This document shows positions 9,925-18,000 of a DNA stretch of 64,000 nt, piece by piece. Under the pieces are notes generated by a model that did no database searches, had not been told where the DNA came from, and saw only the letters and a list, made by a program, of their open reading frames with translations. This DNA comes from Pradoshia sp. D12 (GTDB lineage: Bacteria > Bacillota > Bacilli > Bacillales > Pradoshiaceae). Within the stretch, counting starts at the first letter, position 1. The number at the start of each line of letters is the position of its first letter. The DNA lies in the NCBI RefSeq assembly GCF_008935075.1, contig NZ_CP044545.1, forward strand, positions 3,870,150 through 3,934,149, written 5' to 3'. A program made the position numbers and the translations under genes.

Positions 9925-10005
9925 TTACATAAAAATTTGCATTGCTGTATAAACTAACAATAATGATCCCGCTTTAAGCGCAAAAGTTGATACTACACTT
10001 TTCAA
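9925..10005 (-). CDS. Micro-ORF 1 of a tandem array: 26-residue hydrophobic cationic peptide
   Basis: TTG 10005 to TAA 9925. I chose TTG over the in-frame GTG at 10011 because AAGGAGA (10020-10014) is then 8 bases away, and because this start puts Phe8 and Lys11 in exact register with the other three. The peptide begins MKSVVSTFALK and ends with VYTAMQIFM, matching micro-ORF 4 at 11 of 26 positions. It is first in the array, about 70 bases downstream of a candidate promoter flanked by FNR/CRP-type palindromes. Confidence 0.65.
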   Translation of the reverse strand: MKSVVSTFALKAGSLLLVYTAMQIFM

Positions 10006-10084
10006 TTTCACAATCTCCTTTTCAAAAATAAGTGATCTTTCAAGTTGATTTCTCAACCTTACAGATACAGTATAGTCCAAAATG

Positions 10085-10113
10085 ACTATAACAGTCCAGT
10101 GGAATTTTCAAAA
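10085..10113 (-). promoter_or_regulatory. Candidate promoter of the micro-ORF array
   Basis: Reading the minus strand, TGTTATAGT (10093-10085) is an extended -10 box (TG, one base, TATAGT). TTGAAA or TTTTGA at about 10113-10106 can serve as a -35 with 15-17 bp spacing. A second TATACT lies at 10074-10069. The 12-mer GACTATAACAGT that contains the -10 (plus strand 10084-10095) recurs at 10282-10293. Confidence 0.45.
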
Positions 10114-10119
10114 AAAGTT

Positions 10120-10135
10120 TGTGAAATTATTCACT
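10120..10135. promoter_or_regulatory. FNR/CRP-type binding site 1
   Basis: TGTGA, six bases, TCACT: one mismatch from TGTGA-N6-TCACA, the palindrome used by Bacillus Fnr and other CRP-family regulators. It lies directly upstream of the -35 region of the micro-ORF promoter, centred about 40 bases from the -10 box. That is not the classical -41.5 activator position. The regulator is inferred. Confidence 0.45.
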
Positions 10136-10165
10136 TATATTTTGTTAAGCACACCGTTTAATCTA

Positions 10166-10188
10166 TTGGTATACATAGTTGTATACAA
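10166..10188. promoter_or_regulatory. GTATAC dyad, operator-like
   Basis: Two GTATAC hexamers (10169-10174 and 10181-10186) lie within a larger imperfect palindrome with TTGGTATACA on one side and TGTATACAA on the other. It lies between the two FNR/CRP-type palindromes in the long leaderless gap. The binding protein is unknown. Confidence 0.3.
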
Positions 10189-10240
10189 GTATTCATAGAA
10201 AAATATGATTGTGAAAGCAATGAAAACACTTCCAAAATCA

Positions 10241-10256
10241 TGTGATTTATTTCACA
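10241..10256. promoter_or_regulatory. FNR/CRP-type binding site 2
   Basis: TGTGATTTATTTCACA matches TGTGA-N6-TCACA exactly. It lies about 120 bases upstream of site 1 in a region without other genes. Confidence 0.5.
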
Positions 10257-10378
10257 AACTGTATTACTCTATAAAAATATAGACTATAACAGTTTTGTTA
10301 TCTTGATAATTTTTTTCTAGATTTTATTCACAAACTTTTGTCTGACTGCACCCAATTAATTCGACCTTCAATCTTCAA

Positions 10379-10407
10379 TAAAAAAACCTAACCGAATGTT
10401 AGGTTTA
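10379..10407 (-). terminator. Terminator of the CdaR-type regulator gene
   Basis: On the minus strand AACCTAAC, loop ATTCG, GTTAGGTT is followed by seven T's; it lies just beyond the regulator stop codon and separates it from the micro-ORF region. Confidence 0.88.
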
Positions 10408-10421
10408 AATGAATGAGGAAT

Positions 10422-11435
10422 TTAATCCTTTAACATAATAAAGATCAACTCGAACAACTCGAATATTTGTTTAGGATCTTTACTTGTTATCTCCTTAATT
10501 TTATCCAGACGATATTGCAGCGTATTTCTATGAATATGTAACTCTTTTGATGTTAATGTCATATTGCCATTCTTATTAATATAGATCTGCAAGGTCTCCA
10601 GCAATTCCGGCGAAGAGATAAGAGAACCTTTAATATAGGAGTGATTAATAAACGAATCTATACCTATCTCGCTGATTCTGGATAAAAAGGATACAACCAT
10701 ATAATGAATAACTCTCTTTTGAAGATTTAATTTTTCACTAATTTGCATAGCACTGATTGCTTGATGATAGCTCTCAGAAATAGTGTCTACATGACTTCCA
10801 ACACTGATCTTTATAGTCGAATTTTCATTAGTTAACAGGTCAGCCAAGGGTTTGACTCCGCTATTATCCTGTAGCAGGATGATGGAATGCTCATCTTCCT
10901 CAAAAACAGGATAATTGATTCTTTTAGGACTTGGCTTTGGCTTTGCAATCAGGACAGATGTTTTTCTTGTCAGATCAAGCTGATAATTCAGGGCTTCCCT
11001 TTTTATTTCATCTGAGTATTGGTACTTCGTTTCTACTAATAACTTAAGAAACGCGGACTTCTTTTTACTAATCTCCTCCATACTCTTCAACGCGATTTCT
11101 TGTTCAATTAACAGAGAGACTGTGGTTTTGACTAGTTTGCAAAAAGGGATTACCTCACCCGGCTCGCCACTAATCCCAATAACACCTACCATCTTTTGAT
11201 TAATGACAATCGGTTCATTTGTACCCTTTTTTTCGTACCTATTATCCTCTGTTATTGTAATCATCCTGCCTAAACGTAGGGCTTGGACTGCTCCAGTATG
11301 AAAGGTTCCGATTCTGTCCTTACTCCCGCTGCCGATAATGATGCCCTTTTCGTTCATAATATTGATATTATATGGAATATCCGCCATCATTTTATCGACA
11401 ATATGTTGCGCCTGTTTATTAGTTAACTGATACAT
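10422..11435 (-). CDS. CdaR-family sugar-diacid/glycerate regulator
   Basis: Transcription factor of the CdaR/SdaR type. The N-terminal diacid recognition domain spans about residues 1-135 (AQHIVDKMM, GSGSKDRIGTFHTGA). A variable middle follows, and the C-terminal PucR-type helix-turn-helix has the family hallmark ELHIHRNTLQYRLDKI. Such proteins activate glycerate, galactarate or glucarate genes, here most likely the divergent permease and glycerate kinase. The frame opens at a TTG (11444), but ATG 11435 is better placed from AAGG at 11450-11447. It is transcribed away from its target genes with about 200 bases between them. Confidence 0.88.
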   Translation of the reverse strand: MYQLTNKQAQHIVDKMMADIPYNINIMNEKGIIIGSGSKDRIGTFHTGAVQALRLGRMITITEDNRYEKKGTNEPIVINQKMVGVIGISGEPGEVIPFCKLVKTTVSLLIEQEIALKSMEEISKKKSAFLKLLVETKYQYSDEIKREALNYQLDLTRKTSVLIAKPKPSPKRINYPVFEEDEHSIILLQDNSGVKPLADLLTNENSTIKISVGSHVDTISESYHQAISAMQISEKLNLQKRVIHYMVVSFLSRISEIGIDSFINHSYIKGSLISSPELLETLQIYINKNGNMTLTSKELHIHRNTLQYRLDKIKEITSKDPKQIFELFELIFIMLKD

Positions 11436-11532
11436 GGTGAACAAAACCTTTCTTTATTTCTGTACCGCCTTATCTTATGATCCGTAAATCTTCTCCTATA
11501 TTTCCATTATAAACTAACAAACCTCTCATCAC

Positions 11533-11558
11533 TTTCTTTGTGCGTTTGCACAAAGAAA
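11533..11558. promoter_or_regulatory. Inverted repeat in the CdaR-permease intergenic region
   Basis: TTTCTTTGTGC, spacer GTTT, GCACAAAGAAA: a perfect 11-bp dyad. Its place between the divergent regulator and permease genes makes it the leading operator candidate for the CdaR-type regulator. A TATAAT at 11598-11603 is the likely -10 of the permease promoter. The assignment is an inference. Confidence 0.55.
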
Positions 11559-11637
11559 ATCATCTATCCATCAATAGAATTGTAACCGCTACCAAACTAT
11601 AATAAGACGTATTCCACACTACTTAGGAGGTTACAAG

Positions 11638-12933
11638 ATGGACGGGATTATGATTAGTTGGATTGGGGCTTTAGCTGGTCTGGCAATAGCCATTATCTTA
11701 ATCTTAAAAAAGCTGAACCCGCTGTATGCTCTATTTTTAGGAGCCATACTCGGATGTTTAATAGGTGGAGCTAACCTTGAGGAAACAATCAATATACTTG
11801 TTGGCGGCACTCAAAGTGTTATGGGGACTGTTATTCGTGTTCTTGCCGCTGGAGTTTTGGCTGGTGTCATGATGGAATCCGGGGCTGCAGAAACAATCGC
11901 CCAATCTATTGTTTCTAAATTAGGGGAAAAGAAGGCTCTCATTGCATTAGCTCTTGCCACCATGATTATTACAGCGGTTGGGGTATTTATCCCTGTAGCT
12001 GTCCTGATTGTAGCGCCTATCGCTTTATCAATTGGTAATAAAATGGGCATTTCAAAAATTGCTCTATTATTAGCACTATCCGGAGGAGGAAAAGCGGGTA
12101 ACATCATCTCGCCAAACCCGAATACAATTGCAGCAGCCCGAGGGTTTGATTTAGAACTTAGCGATGTAATGATTGCAGGTCTTATCCCAGCAATTTTCGG
12201 CTTAATCGCAACTGTTCTCATCGCCACTTTAATCAAAAATAAAGGCGAAAAAGTTTCAGATAATGAGGTTGTGGATCTTGATCATGGTTCAGCTAACTAT
12301 CCTCCACTGAATAAAGCAATCGTAGCTCCATTAGTAGCCATTATCTTATTAATGATTAATCCAATCGGTTCAATTTTAAATATAGAGGCCTTATCCAGCT
12401 TTAAAGTAGATGCTATGTACATTCTCCCCCTTGCAGGTATCATTGGAACAATAGCTATGGGGAAATCAAAAAATTTATTGAAATATACAGCATCAGGCTT
12501 GGATAGAATGACAGTAACTGTGTTAATTCTAATTGGTGCAGGTGCCATCGGAGGATTAATTTCTCAATCCAATCTATCCGCACAGGTTGTTTCATTAATT
12601 GAAGCTACCGGTATCTCTGGTACATTCCTGGCACCTATAGCAGGTATTTTAATGGCAGCAGCCACTGCCTCTACATCTACTGGCGTTATTATTGCCACAG
12701 GATCATTCAGCGAAGCTATTTTAGACATGGGAGTTGCACCACTTGCCGCTTCAGTTATGGTTCACTCAGGTGCAACAGTAATTGATTCATTACCGCACGG
12801 AAATTATTTTCATGTTACAGCGCAAAGCATGAACATGTCCATTAAACAAAGGATGTCCGTAGTCGGCTACGAAGCAATTGTCGGTGCAACCATGACGATT
12901 GTAGCCACCATTTTATTCGGATTTATTTTATAA
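11638..12933 (+). CDS. GntP-family permease, probable glycerate uptake
   Basis: A 431-residue membrane protein of the gluconate:H+ symporter family with about twelve hydrophobic segments and the family stretches GGGKAGNIISPNPNTIAAA, MVHSGATVIDSLPHGNYFH and the ATASTSTGVIIATG loop. Context (glycerate kinase 14 bases downstream, CdaR regulator upstream) points to glycerate or a related sugar acid rather than gluconate. Shine-Dalgarno TAGGAGG lies 7 bases before the ATG. It is the first gene of a two-gene operon. Confidence 0.9.
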   Translation: MDGIMISWIGALAGLAIAIILILKKLNPLYALFLGAILGCLIGGANLEETINILVGGTQSVMGTVIRVLAAGVLAGVMMESGAAETIAQSIVSKLGEKKALIALALATMIITAVGVFIPVAVLIVAPIALSIGNKMGISKIALLLALSGGGKAGNIISPNPNTIAAARGFDLELSDVMIAGLIPAIFGLIATVLIATLIKNKGEKVSDNEVVDLDHGSANYPPLNKAIVAPLVAIILLMINPIGSILNIEALSSFKVDAMYILPLAGIIGTIAMGKSKNLLKYTASGLDRMTVTVLILIGAGAIGGLISQSNLSAQVVSLIEATGISGTFLAPIAGILMAAATASTSTGVIIATGSFSEAILDMGVAPLAASVMVHSGATVIDSLPHGNYFHVTAQSMNMSIKQRMSVVGYEAIVGATMTIVATILFGFIL

Positions 12934-12947
12934 CAGGAGGGGTTACA

Positions 12948-14093
12948 ATGAGCAAAACGTTTGTACTTGCACCAGATTCTTTTAAGGAAAGCATGACAGC
13001 AAAAGAGGTATGCATTGCAATGGAAGCAGGTATTAAAAAGGTCTATCCAGATGCAGATTTTATCCATGTTCCGATGGCAGATGGCGGAGAAGGTACTGTC
13101 CAGTCACTCATTGATGCAACAGGCGGCACTCTCTATTCATTAGACGTTACAGGTCCACTCGGCAACCCCGTAACTGCTCGATATGGAATTATGGGGGATC
13201 ATGAAACCGCAGTTATTGAAATGGCAGAAGCCAGCGGTATTCACTATGTCACCCAAGAAACAAAAAATCCACTCATTACTACTACATATGGTACAGGTGA
13301 ATTGATTCGCGCCTGTTTAGATAAAGGGATTAAAAAAATCATCATTGGAATTGGCGGCAGTGCTACTAATGACGGAGGAACAGGTATGGCTGAGGCGCTG
13401 GGTGTTCAGTTTCTTGATAAAGAAGGAAACCATATCCCTAGAGGAGGTGGCTACTTAAATCAATTGCATACAATTGATACGTCTAAAATAGATACACGTC
13501 TAGCTGATGTAACCATGATAGTTGCCTGTGATGTAACGAACCCTTTATGCGGCGAAACTGGAGCATCTCATGTTTTCGGGCCTCAAAAAGGCGCCACACC
13601 TGAAATGGTTAAACAGCTAGATCAGAATCTAGCGCATTATGCTGACATGGTAGAGCAGCAATTAGGACAAGCTGTTCGGAACACCCCAGGCTCTGGAGCT
13701 GCTGGTGGCCTGGGTGCTGGCTTACTCCTGTTTACAAATGCCACTCTTCAAAAAGGGATTGACATTGTAATCGAATTCAGTGGGTTACGAGAAAAACTTA
13801 AGAACGCTGACTACGTGTTCACAGGCGAGGGCGGCATTGACTATCAAACGCAATTTGGCAAAACACCTTATGGGGTCGCGCAAGCTGCAAAAGAACTTGA
13901 CAAAAAAGTAATAGCAGTTGCCGGATACATTGGGGAAGGTATTGAAGAGCTTTACGACAAAGGAATCGATGCCATCTTCGGAATCATCCCAGAACTCGCA
14001 CCCCTAGACCAAACCCTAAAAAACGGCCCTAAAAACATAGAAAGAACCTGTGAGAATATTGCAAGAGTGCTGAAGGGCCTTGATCAGGAGTAA
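12948..14093 (+). CDS. glxK: Glycerate kinase (GlxK/GarK family)
   Basis: A 381-residue kinase that phosphorylates glycerate (usually to 2-phosphoglycerate in this family) and feeds lower glycolysis. Family hallmarks are VLAPDSFKESMTAKEVCIAME at the N-terminus, the MADGGEGT loop, GIGGSATNDGGTGMAEALG, and TGEGGIDYQTQFGKTP near the C-terminus. It is at full length for the family. AGGAGGGG lies 6 bases before the ATG. The last 25 bases of the gene are partly repeated about 110 bases downstream (14185-14209). Confidence 0.92.
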   Translation: MSKTFVLAPDSFKESMTAKEVCIAMEAGIKKVYPDADFIHVPMADGGEGTVQSLIDATGGTLYSLDVTGPLGNPVTARYGIMGDHETAVIEMAEASGIHYVTQETKNPLITTTYGTGELIRACLDKGIKKIIIGIGGSATNDGGTGMAEALGVQFLDKEGNHIPRGGGYLNQLHTIDTSKIDTRLADVTMIVACDVTNPLCGETGASHVFGPQKGATPEMVKQLDQNLAHYADMVEQQLGQAVRNTPGSGAAGGLGAGLLLFTNATLQKGIDIVIEFSGLREKLKNADYVFTGEGGIDYQTQFGKTPYGVAQAAKELDKKVIAVAGYIGEGIEELYDKGIDAIFGIIPELAPLDQTLKNGPKNIERTCENIARVLKGLDQE

Positions 14094-14352
14094 GGAGCAT
14101 AAGACAGAGGCTCGGAGGGGATGTTCTTCCCCCGCAGAGGCTATGCTTATGTCCCGAACTCCTAGGCCCTGAAGCCGGACTACTCAGAGTGCTGAAGGAC
14201 CTTGATCAAAGGTACGAAGACTAAAAACGCCACGGTTTATAGACCTTCAAAAGACCTTTAGAACCCTCATCTCGGAGGCTTCTGACACTCATTTGTTTGC
14301 CGTTAGGAACCTATGCCAGATCTGATAGGCTTAAGTGTAGTTCCTAACGTTA
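14094..14352. repeat. Structured intergenic repeats downstream of glycerate kinase
   Basis: This stretch is GC-richer than its surroundings and dense in imperfect palindromes. GCATAAGACAGAGGCTC near 14097 is mirrored by GAGGCTATGCTTATGTC near 14137-14153. AGAGTGCTGAAGG, a variable base, CCTTGATCA near 14186 repeats the end of glxK (14069-14090). CGTTAGGAAC (14300-14309) is mirrored by GTTCCTAACG (14339-14349), enclosing an inner CCTAT/ATAGG stem. The words CTTATGTC and CTGAAGCCGGACT look to me like parts of an element dispersed in Bacillaceae genomes, from memory only. Confidence 0.5.
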
Positions 14353-14360
14353 CAAATAAT

Positions 14361-14743
14361 AAAAGAGGCCGGGACATAAGTATTTCAGTTAATGATAAAT
14401 CCGAACTATTTAGGTGATATTTTAATTGGATATTCGCCGGCTAGTGTGAGTTTTATTTGTTTTCATAGATAGGTTCATGCTGCATACCCTTATTCATATC
14501 TAGTGGAATGGAGCGGAAGCCACTCGACTCCTGCGGGAAGTAGAGGAAAGGCTGAGACCTGAGCAAGGCGCAGCCGAGGAGGCTAAAGCCTTCCTCCCCG
14601 CGGAAAGCGAGTGGCGCTGTAGCGCAATGGAACGGACTTTTTTCTCCAACTTAACTCCTTATCATGCAACAAAGTCTACTAGAATTAATTTAGATATCTT
14701 CGTCTTTCAGCATTGTTTATAAGTTAGTGTCCCAGCCTCTTTT
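14361..14743. mobile_element. Noncoding element bounded by 16-bp inverted repeats (MITE-like)
   Basis: AAAAGAGGCCGGGACA at 14361-14376 is matched in inverse orientation at 14728-14743 (AAAAGAGGCTGGGACA, one difference). The 383-base unit has no coding frame. Its core (about 14503-14635) is GC-rich and nested-palindromic: GAAGCCACTCG with CGAGTGGC, CTCCTGCGGG with CCCCGCGG, and GGAGGCTAAAGCCTTCC. The right end, read on the plus strand, is TGTCCCAGCCTC followed by T's, so the whole can fold and terminate transcription. I see no clear target-site duplication. Such units recur in many Bacillaceae genomes by my recollection. Confidence 0.6.
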
Positions 14744-14749
14744 TTAGTC

Positions 14750-15018
14750 ATTATAATCCTCTTATCCCTTTTGATAGTCTCTGCCTATTCTATTTTATGA
14801 AATACCAAACCAATTTCTCATGTCTTCTCCAAAATAACCGATTACTTTGACATCCATAATACCTATATTTAATTATGAACTGAGTAATAATAACTAGTTT
14901 TTTAACCTGAACCAATATAATTAATAGTAGTATTTAACTGTTATCCTAGATACCTATCCATATACCACTTTAAATTTGATATATTTGTAAGCGGAGCCTA
15001 AAACTCTCAAAAAATACA
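14750..15018. other. Gap before the nucleotidase gene
   Basis: About 270 AT-rich bases containing the presumed promoter of the nucleotidase gene. I saw no clear -35/-10 pair, riboswitch or short gene. Confidence 0.4.
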
Positions 15019-15035
15019 AAGGATAGGTGCCTCGT

Positions 15036-18000
15036 ATGAAACTATGGAGTAGTATTAAAGGTCGGATCTTTTTAACAAGTACAATGGCAATCAGCTTGGT
15101 AGCAACCTCTTTTATGACAAGTGAAGCAGAAGCCACCAAGCACAAGCATCACAAGCCTAAGGGACAATCACAAGTAGAACTCCGTATTATGGAAACGACA
15201 GATATTCATACTAATCTTTTAAGCTATGATTATTATAAAGATAGCTCCGCCCCTAACATTGGTTTAGCTAAAACAGCTACTCTCGTAAAAAAAGCACGTT
15301 CAGAAGTAAAAAATTCTGTATTAGTTGATAATGGCGATTTAATTCAAGGGACACCTCTTGGCACATATAAAGCTAAAATCGATCCGTTAGAAAGAAGAGA
15401 AACACATCCAGCCATAAAGGCTATGAATATCATGGATTATGATATAGCGACTCTTGGAAACCACGAGTTTAACTATGGGTTGAAATATCTGAACGAAGTA
15501 TATAATGACGCTGATTTTCCTGTCATTAATGCAAACGTATACATTGATGATCAGGATAACAATCCAAGCAATGATGTTCATAAATTCCAGCCCTATAAAA
15601 TCGTCAATAAAAAAGTTAAAGACCAATCCGGAAAAACCAAAATCATTAAGATTGGCTATATCGGTTTTGTTCCACCACAAATCAACGAATGGGACAAGGC
15701 CCATCTTGATGGAAAGGTCATTACAAAGGATGTTGTAGCAACTGCTAAAAAATACATTCCTGTCCTAGAGAAAAAAGGTGCGGATGTGATTGTTGCTATG
15801 GCTCACTCCGGTTTTAATGGGAATCTCGATAATACGGAGGATACCGTATATGCTTTAAGCAAAGTACCTGGTATTGATGCTCTCACTTTTTCACACACAC
15901 ATAAAGTATTCCCAGCTAAAACCGATGCTGAATTAGATGCTTTATTCAAAGATTCTGCAGGAAATCCTCTTCCTGGTGTTGATAATACTAAAGGAACCAT
16001 TAATGGCGTGCCTGCTGTTCAGGCAGGGTATGGTGGCGCTGCACTTGGAATTATTGATTTGACATTAAAGCAAGTAAAAGGTGAGTGGGAAATATCCAAA
16101 TCTCAATCCTCCACAAGGAGTGTTGACGAGTCTATACAACCTGATAAATCGATTGTTCGTGCTGTTCAAAAGGATCACGAAGGTACGTTGAATTATATCG
16201 ATACTCCTATCGGTACTACAACTGATGATATTTATAGCTACTTCGCACTGGTTCAGGACGATCCCTCTGTTCAGGTCGTTACGAATGCACAAAAATGGTA
16301 TGCAGAAAAGTACATTGAATTAAATAAACCAGAATTAAAGGATCTGCCTATATTATCTGTTGGTGCTCCATTTAAAGCTGGCCGAAACGGTGTTGATGAG
16401 TTCACCGATATTAAAAAGGGCGATTTAACCATTCGAAGCGCCGGTGATTTATATCTCTACGACAATACATTGAAAGCCGTTAAAATCAAAGGCTCCGTAG
16501 TAAAAGAATGGATTGAAATGTCGGCAGGTAAGTTTAATATGATAGACCCTGCCAAAGAAAGTGAACAAGAACTATTGAACCCTTCCTTTGCGGTCTATAA
16601 TTTTGATGTCATCGATGGTGTCAATTATCAAATTGATGTGACGAAGGCTCCAAAATATGCACCAAACGGTACTCTTATAAACCCAGAATCAAGCCGCGTA
16701 ATTAATCTGGAGTACAATGGAAGTCCAATTGATCCAGATCAGGAATTTATCGTTGTGACAAACAACTATCGTGCCGGTGGCGGAGGTAACTTCCCTGGAT
16801 TAAAAGGCAGTGAACTGGTCATTGATTCAGCAGATGAAAACCGCCAAGTTCTAATGGATTACATTTCTGAAGTAAAAGAAATTACACCAACTGCTGACCG
16901 CAACTGGTCTATTGCTCCAATATCTGGCGAAGTGAATGTCACATTTACCACTTCACCAAAGGCAGAAGAGTATATTACAGATGAAACACCGTTCACGTAC
17001 ACTGGAAAAACAGACTCTAAAGGCTTCGGAATCTTCAATATTGATCTAAATCGTGGAGTCAATGTTCAGTTACTGGGATTAAACGATTTACACGGACAGT
17101 TAGATACTGTCACTACTGTTGGAGATTTACCAACAGGACCTATTTCATATACAGCGGCAGCATTAAAGAAGGAAGAAGCTACAAATCCTAATACATTTCT
17201 AGTGCATGCCGGGGATATGATTGGAGGAAGTCCGTTAGTCTCCGCTTTATTTCAGGACGAGCCTACCGTTGAAATATTAGAAGCAATCGGATTTGATGTC
17301 GGAACATTTGGCAACCACGAGTTTGATGAGGGCATTGATGAACTAAAGCGTATGATGAATGGCGGCGACCATCCTAAAGGCAACGCTGACTATGACGGAA
17401 TGAACTTTCCATTAGTTGCTGCCAATGCTTTTGACACTAGAGAGGGGAATTTAATCACCCAGCCCTATACAGTTTTAGAAGCTGAGGGCGAAAAAATTGG
17501 TGTTATTGGCGTTGTAACTCAGGAAACGCCTACTATGATCGTAACAAAAGGAAATGAATCATTAAAAATCACAGATGAAGTAGCTGCCATCAACAAATAT
17601 ACAGATGAACTTAAGAAACAAGGAATTGAGGCTATTATCGTGCTTGCCCATAATCCCGCAACGCAAACTGGCTATACCGATTCCTTCGATGCAAGCCGGA
17701 TTGCAGAGCAGATTAATGATGAAGTCGATGTGATTTTTGCGGCACATAACCACGTAAACGTGAACCGCGTCGTTGATCAAAAATTGATTGTTCAAGCTTA
17801 CTCCTATGGAAATGCTTTCTCTGATGTAGACATCACCATTGATCCACTAACAGGCGATATCGTCAGCAAAACAGGAAAAATAAACACTGTTTACCAAAAG
17901 GACTATGCTCCAGATTCTGAAGTCTCATCTATTCTAAAAAAATACTCTGATCGCGTAGAACCCATTAAGGCTCAGATAATAGGCAATAATACGGCTTCTC

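Noticed and set aside
10163..10244. 27-codon minus-strand frame upstream of the micro-ORF array
   Set aside because: No Shine-Dalgarno, does not share the Phe8/Lys11 pattern, contains cysteines and acidic residues; not part of the family.
10278..10407. Possible plus-strand small RNA from FNR-type site 2 to the CdaR terminator
   Set aside because: A -10-like TATAGA exists, but the hairpin has only a weak T tail in the plus direction; not enough support.
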